This document shows, piece by piece, positions 44,303 to 55,494 of a stretch of 64,000 nucleotides of DNA. The stretch spans positions 25,985,763 to 26,049,762 of the forward strand of contig JAOANR010000006.1 of NCBI GenBank assembly GCA_030278955.1, given 5' to 3'. Each line of letters starts with the position of its first letter. The first letter of the stretch is position 1. The notes below the pieces were generated by a model that searched no databases, was not told where the DNA came from, and saw only the letters and a program-made list of their open reading frames with translations. Position numbers and translations under genes: made by a program. The DNA comes from Hygrophila difformis (lineage: Eukaryota; Streptophyta; Magnoliopsida; Lamiales; Acanthaceae).

Positions 44303-47300
44303 TCAGGATGGTCCTGCATCATTGCCTGGGTCTTTTGGTGGTATTGATGGAGACTTCTTCAGGTCTGAGACTAGGTTGGCAAGAATGTCTACCAATCTCG
44401 TACTATTTTGCTGCTCCTGTCTCCTCAGCTCCATATCCCTTTCTCGTTCCTGTCTTCTCTCCTCAAGTTCTTCTTGCCTATCCCACTCTTCCTTCCTTAT
44501 CTTTTCTTGTCTGTCCATCTCCTCTTTCCTGAGTTTCTCTTCAGTTTGAATCTTGGTATGCTCAAGTTCAATCCTCTTCAGCTCCATTTCTCTTTGAATG
44601 TGCTTGTCTTCTGACATAGTTTTCACCAACATCTCCATGAACTGTGCAAAACTTTGAATTGAGGTACTCATATTCTGGGATTCATCCACAGACACTGTGT
44701 TCCTCATTGGTTGTCTCAAAGGTTGAGATGATGCAGAAGTATTCTCAAACTCCTCATCTTCTGGAATAGGATTCAATGCAGGAGATGCTACTGCAGTCTT
44801 TGTCCTTTTCACTGCGGCTCTTGATTGAGATGATCTTGATTTTGAAGGAAGCTTGACCCGTTTTGTCTTAGGAGATGGTACCTTTGATCCTGATCCCTCG
44901 GAAGTTTGTTCCGCTAGATCCGGCATTTGGTAGACCAATTATCCCCTCAAAGTGTCTACTGGTAATGGAATAGGAGGATCTATCTTTATGATCTCTGCTA
45001 AGAATGGTGTGATTGACACTCCTTGTTTCTCACAGAGTCTTCTGATTAAATTTGGATAAGCTAATGTTGCATCTTCTCCAACTCTTGATTTAATGACATT
45101 GAGAACATGGTGTGCAGCACTGCACTTCCTTCCTGACCATAATAGTGCAAATCCCTCAAAAGTTCCAGCAGAAGGTCCTTGAAAATTTGTAGTGGGTCTG
45201 AGCTTTGAATAGTAGAAATCAAGTGTTGGCAGATACTCAGGCTTCAAATTCTTTAATGGAATCTTATTCTGCTCAGTTCCTCTGTGTGTTGAACAGAATC
45301 CTAATGCCATTTTTCTAGCATTGGTAAGCTTATTTCCTTGAGTTTTCTTTCTCAAAAGAACCTCAGACTTGACTTCTGGCTGTTCTAACAGAGGTGCCTG
45401 TATCAAATCATTTAGAGTCTCCACAGTGACTTGCACTGTTTTTCCTCTAATCCATGTTGTTTCAGCCTCAACATCAAAGTTAGCATAGAACTCCCTGGTC
45501 AACTCCACATAACCACATTTGTTGTTATGTCTCATGAAAACATCCCATTCATTGATTCTACTCCAGTAATTGATACACTTGTGATCCAACCACTTGGGAT
45601 GAAACCCTTTGTCTGGGACAATCATTTTGGACATTCCCAGGTAATTCTCTAATGCTTTCTTTTTTCCATTAAACTTAATCTTGATTTCTTCTTCAGTGAA
45701 TTCAGTCCTCTTCTCAATACTATCAGGGATTGATAACCTCACCTTTGGACTATTCTTTCCCCAATAACTCAAAGGCAACAGCTCTGGAATTTCTTTTCCT
45801 GGTGAAGATCCTTCAGAAGTATCTGATTCACTTCCCTCAGACTCTTGTGCTTCTTCCTGCTCATTCATTCTCATTTCCTTCTTCTTCTGATTGACCTCCT
45901 TCTTGAGCAGGTTCTACATTTTCTTCCTGAACTTGTTCTGGGTTTTCTTCATGGACAGGTTCTGGATTTTCTTCTTGAACTTCATCAGCATCATTATGTT
46001 GTAGATTGCCTACGTCTGAATCATGTATCAATGATGTGCTGGTATCTATCTTTTCAGTGACTTCCAAGCTATGCTGATTTAAGATCTCTGTGGGATCTTT
46101 CTGTACAGGTTCCTTTAACAGAAGAGGGATAGCAGTAGGTTCTGAATCTTCAAATCCTTGGGTTCCAAAATATTCTTCTGCTTTCTTCTTCTGTTCTGCA
46201 ACCCACTCAGGATCATTCATCCTTGCAATTGCTCTCTGAGTTACCTCATCCCTCACTTGAGATGGTAGAACCCATTGATTCCTTTGATCCTCATCATTTG
46301 TCTGTGCTCCGAGATGTTGATTAACAGTGTCTTCCACAAAATACTTTCTCTGTTGATCTTCTTGAATTTCATTTCTCTGCACTTCTTCTTCATAAGCTTG
46401 GAGTGCTAATGGAGATGGCTCTACTGTTTGTTCAGAATTCATTTGTTGTTTAACTTTCTCCAATTCTAACTCGAGCTTAGCTGCATATTCATTTGCTTGT
46501 TCTACCGAGGTGTATGCATTCCCTCCTTCCCTGGCTAATTTTCTGAACTTTTTGATCAAACCTTCCAAAGAATAGGTCATGTTCCCTACAGTAGTTCCAT
46601 GCAAGTTCATATCTTCAAAATCTTGCAAATCTTCAAGTGACTGATCTTGAACTGTGTTCACCACTAATTTCTCCACTTGGTCTAGAAATTCTTGCTCATC
46701 TGAAGCTTATTCTGGTGGTGAATCTTGTTCAATTTCTTTTCCCGAAGATCCTTGTAAATCGATCTGACTTTGGATAAGACCCTTGTTAACCTGAGCTTGT
46801 TGATCTTCATCCTGTCCTTCCAAATTATTTCTTTCAATAATCTGGGCCTGTTGATGTTCAGTGGTCGGTTGAGTTGACCCTTGTTCATCAGGTTGATGTT
46901 TATCGATACATGCTCTCCAGCCTTCTGGATCTATATCTCCCACTTCCAAATTACTATAAGGAGTGAGTTCCAACCTTTCTGTATAAGGTATTACCTCTAA
47001 AGTTGGTTCAACTTTCTCTTCATCAGGGCTGGTATCATGCACCACATACTTAGGCTTCCTAGCCTTCATCTTTATTCTGAACTTCTTAACAGGTTTTTCA
47101 GGTTCGTTTTCTTGTTGTTTTTCTCTCTCAGGAGTGATTTCTGGTTGTTCTACATTCTCAAAAGAGGATTCTTGTTGCTTAGGTTTCTCAGGATTAGTCT
47201 CCTTCTGCTCAAAAAGTAACTTTCCTCTTCTTTTATAAGTAACAACTTCCTTCTTTTCTTGAGCTGGTTGTAGTATCTCATTATCTTCATCCATCAAATC

Positions 47301-49055
47301 CCTTGCCTCTGAAATTCCTACTTTCAAATCCAAAATCTCTTTGGTTGCTAGAACATCTTCATTCTTCCTCTTCTTTGGAAATTGGCTAGTTTTCTCAGAC
47401 TTGCTTGTCTCCACCTTTCTCCCAGTCCTTTTCTTAGCTGAAGGTACTTCTTCTGAAGTGCTTGAACTAAGATTGTGTGACTTTCTCTTCCTGGTGGATA
47501 CTTTCTTTTTACCTTTCTTATCTTGGGTTTTCATGAATTCCTCCCATTCACGCTTTTCCTTTTGTCTGCTTGCATAATAATAATCCATACTCTCTTGCAG
47601 GATCGGATGGAGTTCATCATTTCCTTCATTCTCTTCTCCTACAATGGTTGTGACTTCATCCACTACCCTCATTTTCTCAATTCTTTGTTCATCTTCTGTA
47701 TTGTCTTCATCTGAATCATGTTTCTTGACATAAAAATTTTTACCCATACCTTTCAACATAACATTCATTCCCTTTCTGTTCAGATACTTCTCATTCCATG
47801 CATCCCAATCATCAATGATTACCTGCTGAATCATTCCTTGTGTTTGATCAGTATAAGCTCTATGCTCCTTGTATGCGTTTTATCTGCACATACAATCATA
47901 TCTGATATATTTCTCAATGAATTCTTTCTTTCTCTCCTGAACATATCCATGAACTTCTTGCTGGAGAGTTGGGGGTAATCTCTTCATGATCTTGTTAGGT
48001 CTGTCTGTAATGAGAAGATCTGCATCTGCTGGTGTTATTGATGGGGCTGAAACTTTCCTGAAATTCTTTATAGGTTCCAGTCCTTCATTAACAACAGATT
48101 CTCTGAAAATGTTCCTGACTATATTCTGTGGTGTCTGCTTTGCATCTGATCTTTGCTTCCTGTTTTTCCCTGGTCTCTCAGCTTCTCTCTCCTCTACATC
48201 CTTAACCCATGCTTGTTGCTCTGGTATTAAATCAGCAAATTCTTCTAATGGAAATTCCTCATCTGGTTTCCTTTTCAACCCTGGTTTAAGAATCTTTCTC
48301 CTCAGATTTTCTCCCTTAGCCCACTCATTCATATGTCTGATCCAGCTATTCCTAGCTTCCTGAATGGTTCTAAGAACATCTCTCCGTACCATCTTGCCTT
48401 GTTTAGCTTTCTTAAAATAAGGCTCAAGGTCATGTATCAAATTAATCCGAGCATCAATAATCCTGTCCAGGGCCAAATTTGTCAAGAAATTTTGTTCAAT
48501 AGGCCCCTTCTTGTTCAAGAATGTTGGAGGCATGTATGCAGGGAGTGCCTGCTGAGCATCATAAACTCTAGCATTTCGGATTTCTTGAAGTTTGCAGCAG
48601 TATTTGGTGAGTCGTTTCACATATTTAGGTAGTGGTTGAGGATCAAAGTAATCCAGCTCCAACCCTATTTGATCTTTTGGATTGATGATTCTATAGCATT
48701 CCTGATTCCATTCAGCCATGCACTTCTTTTCCCTTTCCAAAAGTCTTTCAAGTCTGATTCCATTGGGAAGATGCTTATCATTAATGAGAAATATCATTTG
48801 GTCGTCCCAAAATTTACTCATCTTATCCCAGAATGCTTCTTCTAAATCAATCATCAATGACTCCTTTTATTTCTCTGGTATATGTTGAATCATCATTGGA
48901 CTGACATAAAAGATTGGGGGTGAAATTTCCATCCCTAACCATCCGCCGCTTTTCTGAATACATTTCACCATATTTGCTGTTCTCCTCATCATCAAGAATG
49001 ATTTCTCTTTCTTATCTGATTCTATACCTCGAGCTTGAAGTTCTTCATAGGTCAT
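44303..49055 (-). pseudogene. Athila-2 third ORF with 'putative plant transposon protein' domain, broken
   Basis: A single original frame of about 1580 codons starts at an ATG at 49055 (MTYEELQARGIE). It is interrupted by TAA at 48867, 47880, 46707 and 44939 and by one frameshift near 45865. Pieces read: a basic N-terminal region (48857-47880), a Glu/Lys-rich low-complexity middle (47834-46707), a coiled coil (46676-45861), and a globular domain (45874-44939). The globular part contains ELTREFYANFDV and TWIRGKTVQVTVETLNDL, the signature of the plant transposon-protein domain found in Athila/Cyclops third ORFs. A C-terminal Lys-rich part and a Glu/Arg/Gln coiled coil follow. Four separate TAA stops are compatible with C-to-T change at CAA codons. 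Function is unknown; the position is that of the env-like ORF. Confidence 0.78.
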
Positions 49056-49400
49056 CTTATGAATCCTTAAGAAAGAGACAAGATAAAACTGATTAAATTA
49101 GTGTCACCATACTCACATTTAGAGCTTGACTCTAATTGTGCAGATGATAAAAGAAAGCAGAATATCAGTTTTTTTTTATATTCATCATTCTTTACATGAT
49201 ATCACCATACTCACATTTAGAGATTTGCTCTAAATGTGAAGTTTTAAATGCTGATTAAGGCTGCTTATTGAAAAACAAAAATAACAGAGAACTTAAAAAC
49301 ACAATATGAACAAACCAAAACAAAATATAAAATTCATCAGATTCTTGCTAATATTACGGAATTACAAAGCATGATGGTTCCTATAGCTCCAACTTGTTAA
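49056..49400 (-). other. Spacer with two copies of a polypurine-like junction
   Basis: TCACCATACTCACATTTAGA occurs at 49104-49123 and 49202-49221, differing by one base from the true tract/LTR junction at 43247-43266. No gene in this spacer. Confidence 0.7.
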
Positions 49401-49908
49401 TTACAAATAAGGAGGCATCTCCCCATCAATTCCAAATCTGAGAAACAGATTACAGTGCTCAGAGACTAAACACCTCATGCAGTAAATTGAGGTAACACCA
49501 TAAGAGTTCCTTGAAAAGCTGTGATTATTATCATAATAGTTCCTAAAATTGCAAAATCTCTTCTTAGGTTGTCCTTGAAAAGGTGAAAGAAATTCCTCAT
49601 AATTTGATAGCCACCCTCTGACTTGAAGCCGAAGATCTTTGAGCCTTCGTCTATTCTTACATAGAGTAGCAAAGAGCCAAATTCCTTTCTCTTGTTCTTC
49701 AACTTCATCCTTACTCAAAAGCATAAGAGCTTTTATGTAAATGGATGGGGGGTGATTATCAGTAATTGCAGGTTTTAAGAGATCAAATGCCAGTCTCGAC
49801 AAAATATTCCCAAGAATCTCATAAGGAAGATCTGTGATCTGAGTTTCCCCCGATCCAGATTTCTTTATTGAAGTCCTTGGTTGCTTTGAAGAGCTTCCAA
49901 TTTCACAG
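49401..49908 (-). CDS. F-box-like gene E (short form, internal deletion)
   Basis: An exon with acceptor AG at 49910-49909 reads in frame from the phase left by the 17-nt exon 1 at 51980-51996 (17 + 508 = 525 nt, 174 residues plus stop). It has a Lys/Ser-rich start, then the N-terminal half of an F-box (ITDLPYEILGNILSRL) joined directly to the later repeat region (ITDNHPPSIYIKALMLLSKD). The second F-box helix and what follows are missing compared with copy A. The C-terminal part has the family marks SPFQGQ, RFCN and CMRC. The same deletion is present in the remnant at 52392-52886, so it predates the duplication. Might no longer bind SKP1. Confidence 0.55.
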
Positions 49909-50069
49909 CTGAGTAGGATTAAAAACAGTGGCCAAATTAAAAGCTAAGGAATGGAAGTCATTAATGCAAAAGGAATGTACAGATTAAGTCATCAAGAAAA
50001 TTCATTGTTCAAGAAAATAAGCACAAAAGATTACAAGCAAAAGGAAACATAAACTGCTTGGTTACTACA

Positions 50070-50823
50070 CTAATCTAATTCTAGCAATTCATCTTCATTT
50101 TGCTCTTCTTCTTCATTGTTCCACTGCTCCCAATCGAATAATATGCCTTCCTCTCCAGTTGCTCTTCTGAACTGCTTGACATAGTCAAATAATTCACATG
50201 GTATGCATTCCATCCTTTCCATCAAGGGTAATTGCTGTCGCTCGACAAGAGAGTGATTCTTATAGAAACTCCTTTCCTCTTGAGCAAGGAATGGATTTGG
50301 AAACTTTTCACAATAAAGAAGCCAATGTAGAACACTTATTTTAAGGAAGGCTAACTCAAAGGAATCCTGGGTTACAGATTTGATCAGTTGAATTCCTTCT
50401 TCATCCAGTTGTTGATCTTGTTTGGAGAGCAATAGGAGACATCTTATGAAAGCAGATGGTTGGTGTTTATCATCTAAACCATGTCTTAAGAGTTCATAGG
50501 CTTTTTCCTCATCTTTATTATCAACAAAGGCTATCAGTGCAGGTTCAATATTAAATATATAGTTTCCTGCATCCTGACATTTTTTGATAAATTTAACCTG
50601 ATTACTGGGATAAACACTTTCTCTCCACATAGCACATGTTTCCAGATTAACTCTCTTTAGGGCTAATGATGATCTGCTTGCTGAGAAAAATTGCTTGGAT
50701 GTCTCGGATGCTCTAAAAAGTTTCTTTATGCTTTCCTTTCCCAGTCTCGACAGAATGTCTCCCAGCAACTCAGTTGGTAAATCAAATATTTGAGTTTCCA
50801 AGAGTTGAGGGATTCTGACATTT
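50070..50823 (-). CDS. F-box-like gene D, intact
   Basis: Acceptor AG at 50825-50824. Joined to exon 1 (51996-51980) it gives 771 nt, 256 residues and a stop, with no break. The F-box is near the start (QIFDLPTELLGDILSRLGKE), followed by a Cys/Ala-rich helical repeat region (DAGNYIFNIEPALIAFVDNK, ELLRHGLDDKHQP), then NPFLAQ, an acidic tail and CELFDYVKQFRR. F-box proteins bind SKP1 in SCF ubiquitin ligases and choose substrates through the C-terminal part. The layout resembles plant F-box proteins such as At1g67623/At2g35280. It lies within a retrotransposon and reads in element direction. It has no ATG of its own at the start, which supports use of exon 1. Confidence 0.7.
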
Positions 50824-51001
50824 CTGTTTAAAAAAGAAAAGGAAGAAAAACACAGAATTCAGAGTAAAACTCATTGTTTGTGCAGTAATTAATGAATAGA
50901 GATTAGATTTTATTAACAATACCAAGCTGCATTACAAGATACAAGAGACTTGGCTTTGGTGACAATTTCAAAATCTAATACTAGAAGACTTATCACAAAT
51001 A

Positions 51002-51711
51002 TTAATCTCTTCCTTCTTCATCCAAGAATTCTCCGATAATACTATGGTTATAAGAGTCTTCCTTTGCTGCCATCCTAAAGTCAGCTATTGCTCTAGTTGT
51101 ATCACAACAAAGATAGATAATCTGACCTGCTCCATGAGTGAAATAGGGTGGCCTATGGAAGATTTCCCAATCATGATTACAAAATTGCAGAATTCCCTCT
51201 TTTTCTGCCCTAAGAAAGGATTTGGGACATATTCCCATTCTGAGAGTAAAGTCAGAAGATCATGTCTAAAATCACAGCTATTTAACCTATAATTTAATAT
51301 AGGACTCATTAAACGAAGCCCTGTATCTATTTCCTTTTTAGAAACTCTACGTAAACAACATAAGGCTTTAAAATATTGAGAAAACTTAGAATTGTCATTA
51401 ATTCCTTCTTCCAGGATTTGAAACGCCTTGTTCTCTTTACCCTGCGTGAACAGTTCCATAGCTTTATGAAGGTTCAATATGTGATTATTAGCCCGTCTGC
51501 AGGAGTGTAGAAACTCAGCTTTACCAGAGGATTTGTTAGAAATACTCTTAAAAGCTGGATCCTCTACATTGAATCTCCGGAAGACAATAGGGTAATTTGA
51601 AACCATTTTGAATGTTGAACATGTTCTTTTGCAATGGAGCAAGTCTTCGAAGCTGCTCTGCCCTACTTGTGACACAATCTCTCCAATGATGTCCAGTGGA
51701 AGATCAGTCAT
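51002..51711 (-). pseudogene. F-box-like gene C (one frameshift)
   Basis: Starts MTDLPLDIIGEIVSQVGQ at 51711, with a possible in-frame coding extension upstream to about 51770. It has an F-box, the repeat region (AMELFTQGKENKAFQILEEG), NPFLGQ and REFCN. Near 51185 the frame changes, and the other frame continues CNHDWEIFHRPPYF, then CCDTTRAIADFR, to a stop at 51002. This class has a different C-terminus from B/D. No acceptor in phase with the 17-nt exon was found. A related start (LQLTDFPHEVIG) is left at about 53870. Confidence 0.65.
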
Positions 51712-51979
51712 TTGTAGTGCAGAGAACTCAGAAGCCTGCTCTTTAATGTTGTTTGAGCGAGTTTTAAAGAAGGAAAATTAGTTGTTTGTATTAATGAAAT
51801 TCTACTACCAAAATTCTACGAGTTTTAAAAGAAGAGTGAACGAGCGAGAAAGATTATGCGAAATGCAGATTATAAACCCTAATGCTACGAATCAAGCATT
51901 TAGATGCGAAATGCTAAAGTAAAATCTGCAGAATATAAACACCAAAAAGAAGAAAATGAAGCAAGCTTAAAGGGCTTAC

Positions 51980-51996
51980 GGATTGTCGCCTGCCAT
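51980..51996 (-). CDS. Short first exon for F-box genes (unit 2)
   Basis: ATG plus 14 nt (Met-Ala-Gly-Asp-Asn and two bases), followed by GTAAGC. A homologous 17-nt exon lies at 54114-54130. The phase fits the acceptors of D and E exactly. Its promoter would be in 52000-52400, where no other gene is seen. Confidence 0.55.
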
Positions 51997-52391
51997 TTGA
52001 GTGAGTTCCTGGAAGTGAAAGTATTGCAAACGTTTCTGGATGTAAATTTCGCAAATGGAATGAGAGAAACTTGACGATGGCGGTTTCTCCTTCGAGAGAA
52101 AATATATGGATAGATATGAGAGTGATTTGAAAAGATATGGAGGTTACAAGACATAAAAATGGGCTGGCCTAGTCTAAAGACTGCAGAGTAGGATACTCAA
52201 GTGTTATTCCTCTCTTAAATTCTAATGATTAAGTCTAGGCTTGCCACATCAGCGGATTTGAAATTAACTCTAAATTTGAGTTAATAAACTTATGCAGGCA
52301 AAACTTTTTTTTAGATGAGAACAAATTAGTTAGAAAAACAACGCGAGGAACATAGATTGAAAAGGATTACATGTCAACAAGGAAATGCATT

Positions 52392-52886
52392 CAGTCTAAT
52401 TAGATTCTAGATCAGACTCAAAGTCTGAATCTAGTTCATCTACATACTCATTAAAAGCTACCCTCAATTCCTTAATTAAGGTTGTAACCTCACAGCATAA
52501 ACAATTAATGCTTATAGCACCATAATTGTAATGTGGAGTTTGCAACACTAAGTTCCTATCATGAGGGGCTAAGTATTCACAATAATCCCTATGTTTTTGC
52601 CCTAAAAAATGGATTTAGTTCCTTCTCGCTGTTGGCAAAAACTTTACTAATCTTTTCCTTCATCCCCTGAATATGCTCCTCTTTAGCCTAAGGGATGTTT
52701 AGAAGCCTCATTTAACATTTTACAAATCAATTTGCAATTGAACACGGTTTCATGATGATCAAACACCAATCTTGACAAGATGTTCCCAAAAAAATCTCAT
52801 AGGGAAATTCTGTGATCTGGGTTTCCCCTGATCCAGACTCCTTTGATGAAATTTTTTGTTTCTTAGAGGAGCTTGCAATTTCAACA
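52392..52886 (-). pseudogene. F-box-like remnant (E class, unit 1)
   Basis: Acceptor-like AG at 52888-52887, then a Lys/Ser-rich start and GSGETQITEFPYEI as in gene E, then a frameshift and the same internal deletion (GNILSRL-FD). After several breaks a C-terminal part matching copy A is found (HRDYCEYLAP, PHYNYGA, CLCCEVTTLI, acidic end) to about 52392. Clearly dead. Confidence 0.65.
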
Positions 52887-53077
52887 CTGAATAATATTTG
52901 GAAAAGATAATGCAATTGATTTAAGAAAAGAAGCATAAAGGAATGAAAGTGCAAGAATTATAGGGTAACAAGTGAAATAAAAATATATTATAAAGTAGTT
53001 CCAAATTACAACCCAAAATTACTGAAAACACAAAAGTTAGCCATAGTATTTTTCTATTCCAGAAAATACTGGACTAC

Positions 53078-53744
53078 TCAAGGATTAACAATTTCCTCTT
53101 CATCAGAATCAGTCCACAGCAATTCATCAGGAAACACCTCACCACAATACAATCTGAATTGCCTCACTATGTCAAAGAATTGACAAGGGATACAGTCCAT
53201 CCTGACATATGGTGGTAAAAAGACTCGTTCCTGCAATGTATGATTCTTGCAATAACTCCTTTCTTCTTGACCTTGGAAAGGGTTTGGGATTCTCGGAAAG
53301 TGGATCAACCAATGAAAAAGATAGAGCTTAATGAAAACAACATCTAGGACATTCGAAGCTGCTGTTTTAATCAACTCTAGACCCACTTCATTTAGCTTAT
53401 CATCTTGTTTTGTCAGGAGAAGCATTGTTCTGAGAAGGATGGTGGGTTGATGTTCATCATCTAATCCTGACTTGAGGAGTTCAAAAGCTTTCTTCTCATC
53501 CCGTTCATCAACAAATGCCACGAGTGCAGGTTCAAATTTAAACATATAATTCCCTGCATTCTGGCATTCTTGGATCTTGTACACAAGATGGGTTTTGCTC
53601 GCTTGATAGAATATTGGAGAAACTTCTGCTACCCTAAAGAGTTCCCTCACACTGTCTTTTCCGAGTCTCGACATGATATCTCCCAGCAACTCAGTAGGTA
53701 AGTCAGATATCTGAGTTCCAAAGGGTTGTGGATTTCTAGCATTT
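53078..53744 (-). CDS. F-box-like gene B, intact
   Basis: Acceptor AG at 53746-53745. With exon 1 (54130-54114) it makes 684 nt, 227 residues plus stop, no break. Domains as in gene D: F-box TQISDLPTELLGDIMSRLGK, helical repeat region (NAGNYMFKFEPALVAFVDER, ELLKSGLDDEHQP), NPFQGQ, SYCKNHT, CIPCQFFDIVRQFR and an acidic end. It lacks about 25 residues after the F-box compared with D. CX2H and CX2C could form a small metal site (inference). It is the paralogue of D in the right-hand unit. Confidence 0.7.
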
Positions 53745-53845
53745 CTGTTTCCAGAAAAGGATACGATGAGAAATACAGAAGAGAACTTTTTATTGAAAAT
53801 GATGGAACTGACAATTCGAAAATAGGATTTCATTTCTATTGCCAA

Positions 53846-53950
53846 GCTCCAATAACCTCATGTGGAAAATCCGTCAGTTGTAATGTAAAGTCCCCAGAAA
53901 GATACTCTCCAATTTTAACATTGTTTAAGTGAGTTTTAAAGAAAAGGCTT
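53846..53950 (-). pseudogene. Remnant of an F-box class C start
   Basis: Reads FFKTHLNNVKIGEYLSGDFT, then LQLTDFPHEVIG. It matches the region before and at the start of gene C (FFKTRSNNIKEQASEF, LQMTDLPLDIIG) and is then cut off. It shows that unit 1 also had a class C member between exon 1 and gene B. Confidence 0.6.
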
Positions 53951-54113
53951 TTAGTTATAAGAAATCTAAATGTTTAGCTTTTCGATTTCTACAGCCAGAA
54001 TAAACTCATCGAGAATTCAGAATCATAAACCCTAGGTCTAATGGCATAATCCGGAAACAAACATTGCAGAATAGAACAACAATGTGAAAGATAGGATAAA
54101 CTAAATAGCTTAC

Positions 54114-54130
54114 AGATTGTTCCCGGCCAT
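54114..54130 (-). CDS. Short first exon for F-box genes (unit 1)
   Basis: ATG-initiated 17 nt (Met-Ala-Gly-Asn-Asn and two bases) followed by GTAAGC. In phase with the acceptor of gene B. The upstream region 54131-54500 probably holds its promoter. Confidence 0.55.
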
Positions 54131-54541
54131 TTTCTTCTTCGATTAGGTTTCTGAATGAACTTGCTACGAAAATGATTGAGAGTGGAAGTTTTGGTGTGTG
54201 ACGATTTCTTCTCGGGGGAGAAAAAGAGAGAAAACTGATGAAAAGTTTGGAAATGACAACTGAAAGGAATGATTGCAAGGATATAGCCGACCTATCTCTA
54301 GCTAAAAGATGCAAGGGTCAAAATAGTAATCTTGTTTCTGCAGGGAGTAATGATTAAGCCTAAAGTAAGCCTATTTGAAAAAAAATTTATTAAAATGACT
54401 GGAATAAAAATCTGATGCAAAAGATAAGATCAAGTCATTATTCAGCACATGAAAATAAAGCGAGGAGTATAGAAGACATATCATCAACAGAAGACTGAGA
54501 ATTAAACAAAAATTAAGAGAATACATAATCATTTAATCAAA

Positions 54542-55273
54542 ATCTGAATCAGTTTCTAATTCTGATTCAGATTCAATTACATATTCATTGAAGACTTCTT
54601 TTAATTCTCTAATCAAATTGGTAACCTCACAACACAAACAATCAATGTTTGTGGCACCATAATTATAGTGTGGAGGCTCCCTAACTAAGTCTCTGCTGCG
54701 TGGAGCCATGTAGTCACAGTAGTAACGATGCCCCTGTCCCAGGAAAGGGTTAGGCTCTTTTTCACTGTCAATGAAAACCCTGCTGATTTTCTCCTTAATC
54801 TTGTGGATGTGCTCTTCCTCTTAAAGAATTGATCCAAGCAGATACAGTCATTCATCAATCTCTTCAAGGCTCTCTGAACTCAGAAGAATGAAAGTGTTGA
54901 TGAAGATTGAAGGGTGATGATTATCCTCAATTCCAGGCCTGAGAATTTCAATAGCGGCTTCCATAAGCCCTGTGTTGCGGAAAGCCACGAGTGCAGGTTC
55001 AAGTTTGAGCATGAAGTTCCCTGCTTCTCTGCATCTTTCCATTATCTGTTTCTAGTGATTATCATGCGTTCTCTCCGCAGTGATTCGCTTCACTACATTT
55101 GCTCTTCTCCATACTGCAGATGTCTTACTTGCTCTCAAGAATTTCTTGCAAGTTGGGGCTATTTTGGCTACATCTTTCATCTCTTCCTTTCCCAGTCTTG
55201 AGAGGATGTCTCCCAAAATTTCATCAGGGATATATAAGATGGAGGTTCTGGCATTGGGAGCTGCTGCGGCCAT
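54542..55273 (-). pseudogene. F-box-like gene A (three stops)
   Basis: Starts MAAAAPNARTSILYIPDEIL at 55273 without the short exon. It has a complete F-box (GDILSRLGKEEMKDVAKIAP), a stop near 55052, the repeat region (AGNFMLKLEPALVAFRN, GIEDNHHPSIFI) and two stops near 54855 and 54828. Then KEPNPFLGQGHRYYCDYMAP, CLCC and an acidic end follow, to a stop at about 54542. It is the most complete reference for the class that became the deleted E copies. Confidence 0.65.
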
Positions 55274-55494
55274 TTTGATTTCTGATGAAGGTTGTAGGAT
55301 AATCGTTCTAATGTGGGAATGTTTGAGAGTAATGGGAGAAAGATTCGCCTAGATTTTATAGCAGAAAAACTGAATTCTGCCATAATTACAAGCGGTTGAA
55401 ACGACGTGTGATGGTTAGTGCAGAGGAAGAAGAAGAGTCTGAAAAGGGGTATTTTAGTCTTAAGAAGTTTGAAAAATCTATCCGTTTAGTATTC

